Positions 36,943-46,494 are shown, counted from the stretch's first letter. The stretch is 64,000 nucleotides of DNA from Pelodictyon luteolum DSM 273 (GCF_000012485.1 NC_007512.1:1883501-1947500); one strand, 5' to 3'. Notes: generated from the letters alone by a model not told the origin. Translations and numbers: made by a program.

Positions 36943-39900
36943 ATGACAATCAAGAACACCCTGCCCGAGGCCTTGAACAAAGAACATTTCTACGTCAACA
37001 GAAAAGCCCGGCAACTCTTCCACCTGACCGACCCCGACTTTCTTGCCCTGCCCTCAGTTGGTCCCGACAGCCTCAGAACCACCGAAAAGCAGGCGGCAGT
37101 CATCAACGAGTACCTGAAACAGGAGAAAGGCGAGGGCGTCAAACCCGTCCTTCCCGCCCAGCTCCACGGTATGAAGCTCCTGCATGAGCTGTTCCACTTC
37201 GTCATGGCCCGCTCAATCGCCCGCCGTGAACCTGAAATGCTTGAAAAAGCCTACAGGCGCTTTTCCGACGAGATTTCCCTGGAGCAGTCCAGCGAGTACC
37301 TCGCCCGGTTCCTGGCAACATTCCCGACCATAAATATCTTCACCGGCAGCGAAACCCCTGCCGAGGCTCTTCAGCAGAAGAATGTGCGTCTTAACCTGCT
37401 TGAGGAATCCTTCCTCGTCTGGCTGAACAACCAGAACCCTGCACTCGAGCAGTTCTCCCTGCTCATCAGCGACAGCGAGCTGATGCGCCAGGAAGCCTAC
37501 CGGAAGCTGATTCTCTCGCTCCAGTCCTCCATGCAGGCGATGGGCCCCGTCGGCCCAGACAATGAAGACCTTGCCGAACTGCTTACCCGCCCCATGCGCC
37601 ACGCGCCGGACTCCATACTCGAGCAGCTCCGCTACATCCGCCTCAACTGGTCGGATCTGCTGGAAGGCTCACTCTTCTGGAGCATGCTTTCGGGCGCCAT
37701 AGAGCTCATTGAAGATGAAGACAAGTACCTCTTTTTCCAGCGCATTTCCGAGGAACAGGAAGGGCGTCACGACAGCGCCTTCTTCGACAAGGATGCCTTC
37801 GTGCCGGACTACACCACGCTTGGCGACGGACCGGCAAACTACTCCAGCGACTCCACATGGATGCCTGAGGTGGTCATGCTTGCCAAAAGCACCTATGTGT
37901 GGCTTGACCAGCTCGGCAAAACCTACGGCCGCGCGGTACACCGCCTGCAGGATATCCCCGATGAAGAGCTTGACCGCATTGCAGGCCAGGGCTTCACGGC
38001 ACTCTGGCTGATCGGCCTCTGGCAGCGCAGCCACGCTTCTCGTGAAATCAAGCAGATGCAGGGTAACCCCGAGGCGAAAGCCTCGGCCTACGCGCTTGAG
38101 AAATACGACATATCCGATGACATCGGCGGCTACGAAGGGTACCTCAACCTCCGCCACCGTGCCATGCAGCGCGGCATCCGCCTTGCCAGCGACATGGTGC
38201 CGAACCATACCGGCATGGACTCGGAACTGGTGCGCGAGCGCCCCGACTGGTTCCTATCGGCCACCACGCCCCCCTACTACAACTACTCCTACACGGGACC
38301 GAACCTCAGCCCCGACCCGCGTTACACCATCCAGCTGGAGGACGGTTACTGGAACAGGACCGACGCCGCAGTCACCTTCAAGCGGATCGACCACATGAAC
38401 GGCGATACCCGTTTCATCTACCACGGCAATGACGGCACCAACATGCCGTGGAACGATACCGCCCAGCTGAACTTCCTCTCCGCTGAGGTCCGCGAAGCGG
38501 TCATCCAGCAGATCCTCCATGTGGCGAGGATGTTCCCCATCATCCGCTTCGACGCCGCCATGGTGCTCGCCAAGCGTCACATCCAGCGTCTCTGGTTCCC
38601 GCTGCACGGCCACAGCGCTGCAGTGCCCTCACGCTCCGCCTACGCCATGAGCAATGCCGAGTTCGACGCCGCCATTCCTGAAGAGTTCTGGCGCGAGGTG
38701 GTCGACCGCATCCATGCCGAAGTTCCCGACACGCTGCTGCTTGCCGAAGCGTTCTGGATGCTCGAGGGCTACTTCGTCCGCACCCTCGGCATGCACCGCG
38801 TCTACAACAGCGCGTTCATGCATATGCTGAAGAAAGAGGACAACGCCAGCTACCGCTACCTCATCAAGAACACCCTGGAGTTCGACCCCGAGATCCTGAA
38901 GCGCTATGTCAACTTCATGAACAACCCCGACGAAGACACCGCCATCGCGCAGTTCGGACGGGGCGACAAGTACATCGGAGTCTGCATCGTCATGCTCACC
39001 GTTCCCGGCCTGCCGATGTTCGGCCACGGCCAGGTGGAAGGGTTCACGGAGAAGTATGGAATGGAGTATGCAAAAGCATATTATGATGAACATCCCGACG
39101 AGCATCTCGTCTGGCGCCACTACCAGGAGATCTTCCCGATCATGAAGAAGCGCCCCCTCTTTGCCGAGGTGCAGAACTTCTACCTGTACGATGTCTACTC
39201 CCCCGAGGGATCGGTCAACGAGAACGTCTTTGCCTACTCGAACATGCAGGGTGACGAGCGCGCGCTTGTCATCTACAACAACAGCTTCGAGCGGGCTACC
39301 GGCTGGCTCAAGACCTCGGTAGGCTACCTCCGCGACGGAGGTATCCGCCAGAGCTCACTTGGCGACGGCCTCGACCTCGGCCATGAAGCTGATCTCTACG
39401 TCATCTTCCGCGACCACGCCTGCGGCCTCGAGTTCATCCGTTCCGCGCGTGAAATCCGTGAAAACGGCCTCTTTATGGCGCTCGACGGTTACAAGTACAA
39501 CGTCTTCCTCGATTTCCGACAGGTCCGCCCGTCGCGCCTGAAACCTTACGACCAGCTGGCACGGGAACTTGACGGACGCGGCACGCAGTCGGTCGAGAGG
39601 GACGTGCTGGCAATCAGCCTCTCCCCCCTCCACCGCATGGTGCAGGCGGCGCTTGAATCAGCTCCGATGCCTTCACTGAAGGAGGCGGATGCTGCAGCAT
39701 TCCAGTCCGTTGCATCTACGCTTCTTACGGACCTCTCCCGGCAGTTCAGCTCCCTGATGGAAAAGCCGCTCAGCGTCCCCCGGGGGCTTGATGTGAAGGC
39801 CGCTCTCCTCTTCCTTCAGGCCGCTGAAATCGAAGTCGAACTGGCGAATGAGCCCGCCACCCGGAAACTCCGCGCCACCCTTGCCATGAACGAAGAGGAC

Positions 39901-40440
39901 GCCCCGGGCTATGGCACGCTTGTCGCCCACTGGATCCTGCTCGATGCTGTGCAGGAGATGCTCCGCACAGGGGGCGAACTCCAGCAGAACCTCATCGACG
40001 ACTGGCTGCTCCAGGACACCCTCCGCAACATCTACCGGGAGGGATCCCTCTGCTCGGTCCCCGGAGAGGGTATCGCCGAACTCATGGCATGCCTTGCAGC
40101 ACCGGCCACAGCACCCTCAAGCGCAGATCCGGCCTCCGGCGTCATCCGGGCCATGCAGGAGATGCAGCAGAGCGGTTCACGCCATCTGGCAGACATGCTT
40201 CAGCTCGAAGAGCACCACCAGAAGCACTGGTTCCGCGAACACCGCTTCAGCATGCTTACCGCCTGGCTTACCCTCCGTTTCATGCTTACCGCAGAAGAGC
40301 TCGAGGTGCAAGCCGATGCATCTACAGCCGCAACGCCGCCGATCGACGATATCGCCCGCTGGACCGCCGCGCTTGAATCGCTCGACATGCAGGCGTTCCT
40401 TGCCGGCTATGAACTGGGCGCGTTCTTCAAGATGGAGTAA
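36943..40440 (+). CDS. Giant GH13 (alpha-amylase family) protein
   Basis: About 1165 residues. The GH13 regions are visible: region I DMVPNHTG (from 38191), region II IIRFDAAMVLAKRH (nucleophile Asp at 38551), region III LLLAEAFW (acid Glu at 38746) and region IV FMNNPDEDTA (transition-state Asp). In region IV the usual NHD is NPD. The catalytic barrel lies in the middle, after ~300 residues of helical N-terminus, and ~330 helical residues follow it. No signal peptide is seen, so it is probably cytoplasmic and acts on glycogen or maltodextrin. ATG 36943 is chosen; an in-frame GTG at 36877 would add 22 residues. Confidence 0.85.
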   Translation: MTIKNTLPEALNKEHFYVNRKARQLFHLTDPDFLALPSVGPDSLRTTEKQAAVINEYLKQEKGEGVKPVLPAQLHGMKLLHELFHFVMARSIARREPEMLEKAYRRFSDEISLEQSSEYLARFLATFPTINIFTGSETPAEALQQKNVRLNLLEESFLVWLNNQNPALEQFSLLISDSELMRQEAYRKLILSLQSSMQAMGPVGPDNEDLAELLTRPMRHAPDSILEQLRYIRLNWSDLLEGSLFWSMLSGAIELIEDEDKYLFFQRISEEQEGRHDSAFFDKDAFVPDYTTLGDGPANYSSDSTWMPEVVMLAKSTYVWLDQLGKTYGRAVHRLQDIPDEELDRIAGQGFTALWLIGLWQRSHASREIKQMQGNPEAKASAYALEKYDISDDIGGYEGYLNLRHRAMQRGIRLASDMVPNHTGMDSELVRERPDWFLSATTPPYYNYSYTGPNLSPDPRYTIQLEDGYWNRTDAAVTFKRIDHMNGDTRFIYHGNDGTNMPWNDTAQLNFLSAEVREAVIQQILHVARMFPIIRFDAAMVLAKRHIQRLWFPLHGHSAAVPSRSAYAMSNAEFDAAIPEEFWREVVDRIHAEVPDTLLLAEAFWMLEGYFVRTLGMHRVYNSAFMHMLKKEDNASYRYLIKNTLEFDPEILKRYVNFMNNPDEDTAIAQFGRGDKYIGVCIVMLTVPGLPMFGHGQVEGFTEKYGMEYAKAYYDEHPDEHLVWRHYQEIFPIMKKRPLFAEVQNFYLYDVYSPEGSVNENVFAYSNMQGDERALVIYNNSFERATGWLKTSVGYLRDGGIRQSSLGDGLDLGHEADLYVIFRDHACGLEFIRSAREIRENGLFMALDGYKYNVFLDFRQVRPSRLKPYDQLARELDGRGTQSVERDVLAISLSPLHRMVQAALESAPMPSLKEADAAAFQSVASTLLTDLSRQFSSLMEKPLSVPRGLDVKAALLFLQAAEIEVELANEPATRKLRATLAMNEEDAPGYGTLVAHWILLDAVQEMLRTGGELQQNLIDDWLLQDTLRNIYREGSLCSVPGEGIAELMACLAAPATAPSSADPASGVIRAMQEMQQSGSRHLADMLQLEEHHQKHWFREHRFSMLTAWLTLRFMLTAEELEVQADASTAATPPIDDIARWTAALESLDMQAFLAGYELGAFFKME

Positions 40441-40506
40441 GGCGGGCGCCTCACAGGCCCCAGAAAACCCCCGCGCCACCATCACGCGCAAGACCCGAAC
40501 CCCTCA

Positions 40507-40535
40507 GACGGGCCCCTGACAAACAGGGGCCCGTC
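40507..40535 (+). terminator. Intrinsic terminator after the GH13 gene
   Basis: Perfect 12-bp stem GACGGGCCCCTG / CAGGGGCCCGTC with a five-base loop (40519-40523), followed by CCTGTTTT. It lies 66 bp after the stop. Confidence 0.85.
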
Positions 40536-40667
40536 CCTGTTTTATGGCTGCACTCCCTCACCATAGGGGGGCTTATGGGCTCTCCGGGTTGGGGCCGCTG
40601 TGGAAGATGGCTTCCCCGCAAACAGCCGAAATCAACGCCGCTGTGCGGTTGGTTGAAGTGCATAAAA

Positions 40668-40702
40668 AAAGCCGCCTGATGCGAAATGCATGAGGCGGCT
40701 TT
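40668..40702 (-). terminator. Intrinsic terminator of the petCB operon
   Basis: Read on the minus strand, the stem AAAGCCGCCT pairs with AGGCGGCTTT. The stem continues inward across one G-G mismatch by four pairs to a GAAAT loop, and a run of seven T follows (plus-strand A-run 40664-40670). It is 71 bp after the petB stop. Confidence 0.85.
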
Positions 40703-40735
40703 ATTGTGTTCAGCAGAGCTGGTTGAAAACTCTAT

Positions 40736-40763
40736 GGGGCTGTGGCAGTACTGCCACAACCCC
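40736..40763. repeat. Palindrome just after petB
   Basis: A perfect 18-bp core TGTGGCAGTACTGCCACA (40741-40758) is extended by GGGG/CCCC arms across a single mismatch. It lies 10 bp from the petB stop and upstream of the real terminator. It may stabilise the 3' end of the petCB message against exonucleases (inference). Confidence 0.55.
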
Positions 40764-40772
40764 CACGGCAGC

Positions 40773-42062
40773 TCAGAGGGCGCTGTATTCAGCGTAGACC
40801 CTGTAGGTGTTGATCACGAGGAACGCAAGGACCAGAAGGCCGAGGATCGTGAACATCGGGCTCTTCTCTTCCTTCGAAGCCTTCCTGTCGAGGAACGGCA
40901 CGGCACCCCAGACAACGGCACCGATGGTGAAGAGAATGATGGCCACAAGTTCGCCGCCTTCAAACGTGAAGTCCTTCAGGAGCTGGAACTGTGCCCAGAA
41001 GTACCATTCCGGCTTGATGCCGACAGGAGCCGAACCAAGCGGGTCAGCCTGTACGCCGATTTCCCACGGGAAGACAGCGGACAGATAGACCAGAAGGCCG
41101 AAGCCGAGCAGCCATCCGATGGCGTCTTTGGCAAGGAAGGTCGGGAAGAACTTCTCGTAGCCTTTGATCATGCCGGACTCCTTGTAGCCGATCGGAGCGG
41201 AGGTGCCGAGCACCTGCACCAGCATAAGGTGGGCGGTGAGGACGAGAAGCAGCAGGCCGGGAAGCAGCACCACGTGGAGCGAGAACATCCTGGTCAGGGT
41301 CTCGGGGCTGACCTCTTCGCCACCGCGGAGGATGTCGACAAGGATGGCGCCGCCGGGCATGACCTTGGGAACTTCAGTACCGACCTGGGTCGCAAAGAAG
41401 GCAAGCTCGTTCCAGGGGAGCAGGTAGCCGGTGAAACCGAAACCGAGGCTCAGCACGAGGAGCACGAAACCGCTGACCCACATGAGCTCACGAGGCTTGC
41501 GGTAGGACTTCATGAAGAAGGTGCTGAACATGTGGATGAAGGCCATGCCGACCATGAGGTTGGCGGACCATGCATGGATCTGGCGGATGAGCCAGCCGAA
41601 CGGCACTTCCTTCTGGATGAACACGAACGATGAGAACGCTTCGCTGCCGGTCGGTTTGTAGTACTGGAGAAGAAGAAGGCCGGTGAGGACCTGGATCATG
41701 AAGAAGAACAGGGTAAGGCCGCCGAAGTAGTACCAGAACGACAGGCGGTGCTTCGGAACCTCTTTTTTCTTCAGGTAGGCGATGACGGGCTCAAGAACGT
41801 AGAAACGCTCCTGGAACCATGCCGCCACGGGGCTGACCTTCGCATCCTTGAACGGATTCGGGTCGGGGCGCTCTACCGGGGGTTTGTAGACTCCGCCCTG
41901 TGCTGCGGCGGGTTTTGCAGCCGCAGGTGCGGCCTGTTTTGCGGCAACAGGTGCTGCAGGCTTCGGTGCTCCCGGAGCTGCCGGCTTGGCGGCACCCGGT
42001 GCAGCGGGTTTCGGCTTCGGCGGAACATTCCCCGCACCGGCATTCTGATTGTTTTCAGCCAT
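40773..42062 (-). CDS. petB: Cytochrome b of the Rieske/cytochrome b complex
   Basis: A 429-residue quinol-oxidising cytochrome b carrying both the b6-like and subunit-IV-like parts in one chain. Heme ligands are in [15 protein letters not shown] and [16 protein letters not shown]; the latter pair has 14 intervening residues, as in b6. The Qo-site PEWY is present ([12 protein letters not shown]). Residues ~13-58 are an Ala/Pro/Lys-rich low-complexity extension before the membrane core. The position of the b6 heme-c Cys is Tyr (FWYYFGG). It follows petC by 37 bp and feeds electrons from menaquinol toward cytochrome c and the reaction centre. Confidence 0.96.
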   Translation of the reverse strand: MAENNQNAGAGNVPPKPKPAAPGAAKPAAPGAPKPAAPVAAKQAAPAAAKPAAAQGGVYKPPVERPDPNPFKDAKVSPVAAWFQERFYVLEPVIAYLKKKEVPKHRLSFWYYFGGLTLFFFMIQVLTGLLLLQYYKPTGSEAFSSFVFIQKEVPFGWLIRQIHAWSANLMVGMAFIHMFSTFFMKSYRKPRELMWVSGFVLLVLSLGFGFTGYLLPWNELAFFATQVGTEVPKVMPGGAILVDILRGGEEVSPETLTRMFSLHVVLLPGLLLLVLTAHLMLVQVLGTSAPIGYKESGMIKGYEKFFPTFLAKDAIGWLLGFGLLVYLSAVFPWEIGVQADPLGSAPVGIKPEWYFWAQFQLLKDFTFEGGELVAIILFTIGAVVWGAVPFLDRKASKEEKSPMFTILGLLVLAFLVINTYRVYAEYSAL

Positions 42063-42099
42063 ATTTCCAGACTCCCTTGTTTTTCAGCAATAGTTTAGG

Positions 42100-42645
42100 T
42101 TATACGATCGAGATGATGAGGTCTTCGCCTTCGACCCGGACGCCGTAAGGGGCGAGGGGAAGGGGCTGCGGACCCGAGATGATTTCGCCCAGCTGGGTGT
42201 ACTTCGCACCGTGGCAGGGGCAGAAGATCTGGTTGTCTTTGTCTTCCCAGCGGACGAGGCAGCCGAGGTGCGTGCAGACTGCGCTGCAGGCGGTCAGCTT
42301 GCCGTTGTCGTTGATGACGATGACCTTATCCTTGTTGAATGCGTAGATCTTGCCGCTGTTCACGGGAACTTCAGAAGCCTTGCCTACGACCATTTCCTTG
42401 ACCTCCTTGAACTCGCGGACGGGGGGAATGATGAATTTGACGACGGGGTAAAGGGTCGAAACCGCAACGGCCGCGCCGATACCGCCGACGACCTTGCCGA
42501 GGAAGCCCCGGCGCTCAAAATCGACGCCTTTGAGACCCTCTTCGCGTGCTTTGCCGCCGGCAACCGCTCCAGAGGAAGAGGCCGGTGCACCATCTCCAAG
42601 GGCGCCCATCCTGGACGGGCTCTTGAAATTACCTTGTTGTGCCAT
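42100..42645 (-). CDS. petC: Rieske iron-sulfur protein
   Basis: A 181-residue Rieske protein. [2Fe-2S] ligands sit in CTHLGC and CPCHGAKYT, and the Pro loop is in GPQPLPLAPYGV. The N-terminal anchor has a twin-Arg motif (ERRGFLGKVVGG) followed by a hydrophobic helix, consistent with Tat-dependent insertion. It accepts electrons from quinol at the Qo site of PetB. It is the first gene of the petC-petB operon; the ~190 bp upstream gap should hold the promoter. Confidence 0.96.
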   Translation of the reverse strand: MAQQGNFKSPSRMGALGDGAPASSSGAVAGGKAREEGLKGVDFERRGFLGKVVGGIGAAVAVSTLYPVVKFIIPPVREFKEVKEMVVGKASEVPVNSGKIYAFNKDKVIVINDNGKLTACSAVCTHLGCLVRWEDKDNQIFCPCHGAKYTQLGEIISGPQPLPLAPYGVRVEGEDLIISIV

Positions 42646-42836
42646 TACAATGTATCTCCTTTTAAAAGCTATTGTTATGAAGTAAGAAAACAGTTGCCGG
42701 AGCGGCCTCTGTCACTATCGGATCGGCTCTGGCCTACAACCGCCTCTGGCCTCGTCGGAATGAAGCGCAGCTCAGTTCTGCTTGCATGCCTACAATATAC
42801 GGGCGGACGCCGAACAAATTCTGAATTTACCAAATT

Positions 42837-43979
42837 CTACCTTGTAAACCAATCCAATTGATCTTTAATATAATTATACTGCCGGTACATGACCGACTCC
42901 TCTCCGTCACGCCAGATCCGGCTCCGGGTAAAAAATCGCATGAAGCGCGACTCAAGTCGCACGGGGCTGAGGAACTCCGAAATCCCGCGGAGGCCGGTAT
43001 GATGCTCCCCGTCGAACTCCACGGTGATGCTGGATGAAAAACGGAGGTAAAACGGCCCGGCATCAAGCACCCGCTCCTGATCAACCCTCATCCCGACGTC
43101 TCCATCCTGGATGCTGAGCACCCGTCCGTGCGGCGGAGCGAAAAAGCCCCGTGTGAATCCGCTCTCGCTGAACAGAGCGCTGTCCCTGACGAGGGATGCA
43201 CCGCTCATGTTGTCATTGAGCATGAGCAGCGTGAGCGGCTGGAACGCGGGGTCACGGAAAAAGATCACGTAGTAGATGACGTCTACCCGGTCTGAAAACG
43301 CCCTTCCCCAGTACCAGCGGGAAATATACTCCTGCATCGGCATGGTTCCGAGGTTGTGGTCGTGGTACCCTGTAGCACGGACCTCGATGGTCCTGGGAAG
43401 CACTCCCTGGCGGCCGTCACGAAGGATAACCCGTCCCCGGACTTCAGCCCTCGGGACCCGGAGCAGCCACTGATGACATGGCACCACCCCGTCGTTATTA
43501 CCGTCCCTGCGCCGGTAGTCCGCCGTCCTGCATGCACTGAAACAGAGTTCCGCCTGCACGCTCTTCCTGCGTACAGGAAAGTCGAAGTCGATGGAAAGCG
43601 TGTACTCTTCTTTCAGCGGGTCGTAGGTGAACCGGTTCCGCTCGAACGCGGCGCCAATAGCACTTCGGGAGCTTTCAAAAAGCTCCCGGCGTCCTTCGCG
43701 GATGAAGTTAAGCGTCTCGCGGCCGTGTTCGTAGAGCTGGAAACTGAAGCCGGCATAATCGAGCGGAGCCGGGGCCCCTTCGCGCTCTTCCTTGCCACGG
43801 CTGCGCCAGCGCTCGTAATGCTCCTGATAGGAGGGGGAAAAGGGGAACCCTGCAAACCAGATGACGACGATGGAGATGCCGCTCTGCGGGTCTTCGATAT
43901 CGAAATACCACCACTCATAGGCACCGGGCTCCTGCAAATCATGCCATCGCTCCTCTGCTGGCTCAGTGGTGATGTTCAT
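42837..43979 (-). CDS. crtC: Carotenoid 1,2-hydratase
   Basis: A 380-residue CrtC-family enzyme. Family marks are YEWWYFDIEDPQSG near the N-terminus, TGYHDHNLGTMPM and the aromatic RWYWGRAFSDRVDVIYYV. It adds water across the 1,2 double bond of the acyclic end group, and in green sulfur bacteria gives hydroxychlorobactene for later glycosylation. It has no signal peptide. Its stop lies 191 bp upstream of petC in the same direction, and the crtC-petC-petB order is, to my memory, conserved in C. tepidum. Confidence 0.9.
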   Translation of the reverse strand: MNITTEPAEERWHDLQEPGAYEWWYFDIEDPQSGISIVVIWFAGFPFSPSYQEHYERWRSRGKEEREGAPAPLDYAGFSFQLYEHGRETLNFIREGRRELFESSRSAIGAAFERNRFTYDPLKEEYTLSIDFDFPVRRKSVQAELCFSACRTADYRRRDGNNDGVVPCHQWLLRVPRAEVRGRVILRDGRQGVLPRTIEVRATGYHDHNLGTMPMQEYISRWYWGRAFSDRVDVIYYVIFFRDPAFQPLTLLMLNDNMSGASLVRDSALFSESGFTRGFFAPPHGRVLSIQDGDVGMRVDQERVLDAGPFYLRFSSSITVEFDGEHHTGLRGISEFLSPVRLESRFMRFFTRSRIWRDGEESVMYRQYNYIKDQLDWFTR

Positions 43980-44490
43980 ACCTGGTGACGATGGGGTTCA
44001 GGCTCCGGAAGCCGGCATGCGGCTGAATGGAGGGGAGAGAGTAATATGAAAAAATCCCGTTTACACGCAATGCCAGTTGGTTCATAAGACATACGGTACC
44101 GAGAACGATACCCGCAAAAAAACCTCTGACGAAGATGTGGAGCTATACTGGACACATGAAGACCTTCTTTCAATGTGAATGTAATGGTTTTGTCTCTATT
44201 CTGGCCCCTTTAATTTCCCAGGGCCGAAAGCCAGGAGCCCGATGCGTGCATACAGGGCTCCACTCCACCGCTCATCAACTCACTCTCTGCATTGCTTCAG
44301 GCGCCTCGTGGTCTAGGCGCAAGGCTGACATCGCCTCCATACCCCGAAAAAGATCAAATGCTGCAAGAGAGCGCGGTACCCATTTTTTGTCGTGGCCATT
44401 GTCAGGACCCATAATGGTACTCATAATGGTACCCATTACTTCCGGGTTATGCTGCACAACGACAAACAGGTGCGGCCACCAGAAACAACA
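43980..44490. other. Long non-coding stretch between crtC and tRNA-Phe
   Basis: No convincing gene. Reading frames at 44135-44500 (+) and 44275-44457 (-) have no family features and poor codon character. A CATAATGGTAC 11-mer is repeated with a 12-bp period (44410-44432), and GGTACCCATT occurs at both 44375-44384 and 44428-44437. crtC's promoter should lie near 43980-44120. The rest may be decayed sequence beside the tRNA. Confidence 0.5.
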
Positions 44491-44514
44491 AAGCCCCTGA
44501 TTTTACAGGGGCTT
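44491..44514 (-). terminator. Terminator downstream of tRNA-Phe
   Basis: Perfect nine-base arms AAGCCCCTG / CAGGGGCTT around a six-base AT loop (44500-44505). On the minus strand it is followed by TGTTGTTT. It lies ~37 bp after the tRNA 3' end. Confidence 0.7.
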
Positions 44515-44550
44515 CGGGGCTTTGGCGTATGTAGGGATACTACGAAAAAG

Positions 44551-44623
44551 TGGACAGAGAGGGAATCGAACCCACGACACATGGATTTTCAGTCCATTGC
44601 TCTACCAACTGAGCTATCTGTCC
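44551..44623 (-). tRNA. tRNA-Phe (anticodon GAA)
   Basis: A 73-nt cloverleaf on the minus strand. Acceptor stem GGACAGA/TCTGTCC, D-arm GCTCAGTTGGTAGAGC, anticodon stem ATGGA/TCCAT with loop CTGAAAA (anticodon GAA), T-arm GTGGG-TTCGATT-CCCTC, and discriminator A. CCA is not encoded. The T-stem has one T-T mismatch at its second pair. It lies 114 bp downstream of gltX in the same direction, so the two may be co-transcribed. Confidence 0.95.
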
Positions 44624-44737
44624 ATCGCATTCAATTGCAAGCCAGAGAGGCAAAATATAGGAAGTTTTTCAAAACCCCCAAACAGGAAAAAGAAAAAAAT
44701 GGAGCCCGGGAGCGGACTCCGTTCAAGAGGATCTGGT

Positions 44738-46252
44738 TCAGGCCGGCACCGTGATGCACTCCATCCCCTTCCTGATACGGCGAAGAACCGCTTCCCGGCC
44801 GAGCACCTCAAGCATATGGTAGAGGCTGGGGCCGAAGCTGACGCCGGAGGCAAGGATGCGCAGCGGATGGATGAGTACTGCCGCCTTCAGGCCCTTCGGT
44901 TCGACAAAAGCCTTGAGGGCTGCCTCGATGGCGTCCGACGTGAACTCCGGGAGCCCTTCGAGCGTCGGCAGGAACTCGCTGAGCAGTGCGGGGGTATCGG
45001 AGGTCCAGCGTTTCTTGACCGCCTCCTCCTCCCAGGTTTCGGGCTCGAAGAAGAAGTAGGACGAAAAGGTCACGAACTCGTGCTCGAAGCCGACCCGTTC
45101 GCGCATCAGCTCAATAACCTGACGGAGGTAGTCGTCACCGGTGATGACCTCGCGGTCAAGCATGGTCTCTTTCGACGAAAGCTCTTCCTGGAGAAGCGGA
45201 CGGATGGTCTCGATGATTTTCTCGGCAGGCCGGTTCTTGATATACTGTTTCTCGAGCCAGTTGAGTTTGTCGATGGTGAAGATGGAGCCGGCCTTGCCGA
45301 CGCGCTCGAGACTGAACCGGTCAATCAGCTGCTCCATGCTGTAGACCTCCTGTTCGCACCCCTCGCCCTCGTTCCATCCGAGAAGGGCAATGAAGTTTAT
45401 GATCGCCTCCTGACTGTAGCCCTTCTGGATGTAATCCTCCACGGCCACGTCGCCCTGGCGCTTGCTGAGCTTGGAGCGGTCGGGGTTGAGAAGAAGCGGA
45501 AGATGGGCGTACTTCGGCGGCTCCCATCCGAAGAACTCATAGAGCAGGAGATGCTTCGGCATGGAGGGTAGCCACTCTTCACCGCGGATGATGTGGGTGA
45601 ACTCCATCAGGTGGTCGTCGATGACACTCGCAAAATGGTATGTCGGGAACCCGTCTGACTTCATCAGCACCTGGTCGTCGATGGTGGCCGAATCAAACTC
45701 GATCGGGCCGCGGATGATGTCCTCGAACCAGACGGAGACATAATCGGGCACCTTCATGCGGATGACGTAGGGTGCTCCGGAGGCGAGCATCTTCTCGGAC
45801 TCGCTGCGGGGCATCGAACCGCCCATGTCCTCGGGGAGCCATTTCCGGTTGTACTTCGGCTGGAGCCCCTGCTTCATCTGCAGCTGACGGTTCTCCTCAA
45901 GTTCCTCGGACGTTGCAAAACAGTAGTAGGCAGTCCCGTCTTCAAGCAGCTGCCGGCAGTACCCGGCGTAAAGCTCGAGCCGCTCGGACTGGAGGTATGG
46001 GCCGAAGTTGCCTCCGTGCACAGGGCTTTCATCCGGCACGAGTCCTGCCCATTCAAGGGTCTTGATGAGATTCTGCTGCGCCCCTTCGACCTTCCTGCTC
46101 TGGTCGGTGTCTTCGATCCTGATGATGAAGTCGCCGTTCATTTTTTTAGCGAACAGGTAGTTGTAGAGCGCTGTGCGGAGCCCCCCTACATGAAGATACC
46201 CGGTTGGAGACGGAGCAAACCTGGTTCTGACCCTTTTACCGACCATGTGCAT
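44738..46252 (-). CDS. gltX: Glutamyl-tRNA synthetase
   Basis: A 504-residue class I synthetase. The N-terminal [20 protein letters not shown] holds the HIGH-equivalent HVGG, and the KMSKS-equivalent is KLSKRQGD. An anticodon-binding helical domain occupies the C-terminal ~170 residues. Glu-tRNA also supplies 5-aminolevulinate for (bacterio)chlorophyll in organisms using the C5 route, as green sulfur bacteria do. ATG 46252 and ATG 46246 are both possible; [12 protein letters not shown] fits the family slightly better from the second. Confidence 0.96.
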   Translation of the reverse strand: MHMVGKRVRTRFAPSPTGYLHVGGLRTALYNYLFAKKMNGDFIIRIEDTDQSRKVEGAQQNLIKTLEWAGLVPDESPVHGGNFGPYLQSERLELYAGYCRQLLEDGTAYYCFATSEELEENRQLQMKQGLQPKYNRKWLPEDMGGSMPRSESEKMLASGAPYVIRMKVPDYVSVWFEDIIRGPIEFDSATIDDQVLMKSDGFPTYHFASVIDDHLMEFTHIIRGEEWLPSMPKHLLLYEFFGWEPPKYAHLPLLLNPDRSKLSKRQGDVAVEDYIQKGYSQEAIINFIALLGWNEGEGCEQEVYSMEQLIDRFSLERVGKAGSIFTIDKLNWLEKQYIKNRPAEKIIETIRPLLQEELSSKETMLDREVITGDDYLRQVIELMRERVGFEHEFVTFSSYFFFEPETWEEEAVKKRWTSDTPALLSEFLPTLEGLPEFTSDAIEAALKAFVEPKGLKAAVLIHPLRILASGVSFGPSLYHMLEVLGREAVLRRIRKGMECITVPA

Positions 46253-46450
46253 TGGCTTTTAAATATTTGACACTGCGTTGACGGAATGCCACCGGACCCT
46301 CCCCGTTCTCTCCGGTTCGCCGGGGACAACGGAAGGGGGCGCCCGATCGTAAGAGCTTTGAATTTAAGAAAAACTACCTGTTTTTGCACGGAGAAGCCCC
46401 CTGGCAAATAAACTTTTTGCTTTCCATCGCAGTTTTACTTTTAATTACTT

Positions 46451-46467
46451 GTAACGTAGTAAGTTAC
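46451..46467 (+). promoter_or_regulatory. Short dyad upstream of ftsH
   Basis: GTAAC (46451-46455) and GTTAC (46463-46467) form a 5-7-5 dyad in an AT-rich tract 28 bp before the ftsH ATG. It could be part of a promoter or operator in the gltX-ftsH divergent region. The arms are short, so chance is possible. Confidence 0.25.
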
Positions 46468-46494
46468 ATTTTACGGCAACGCCAAACGCACTCC

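Larger units (their letters stand above)
40536..40772. other. Non-coding gap between convergent GH13 and petB
   Basis: Beyond the listed hairpins (40668-40702 and 40736-40763) this stretch contains no reading frame with coding character that I can support. Its role seems to be transcription termination for both sides. Confidence 0.6.

Noticed and set aside
40451-40759. Minus-strand frame of ~100 residues between GH13 and petB
   Set aside because: It spans two strong terminators and a palindrome and has no coding character.
41900-42062. Repeat-rich DNA in the petB 5' end as a possible mobile or CRISPR-like repeat
   Set aside because: The repetition is the codon pattern of an Ala/Pro/Lys leader in frame with cytochrome b; there are no spacers or equal-length repeats.
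44135-44500. Plus-strand reading frame of ~120 residues next to tRNA-Phe
   Set aside because: Low-complexity, Thr/Asn-Gly-rich translation with no family features and poor codon bias; it arises from repeats and the tRNA terminator.
44522-45571. Long plus-strand frame through tRNA-Phe into gltX
   Set aside because: Its first part is the antisense of the tRNA (the familiar RGNRTHDT-type artefact) and the rest is antisense to the clear gltX gene.
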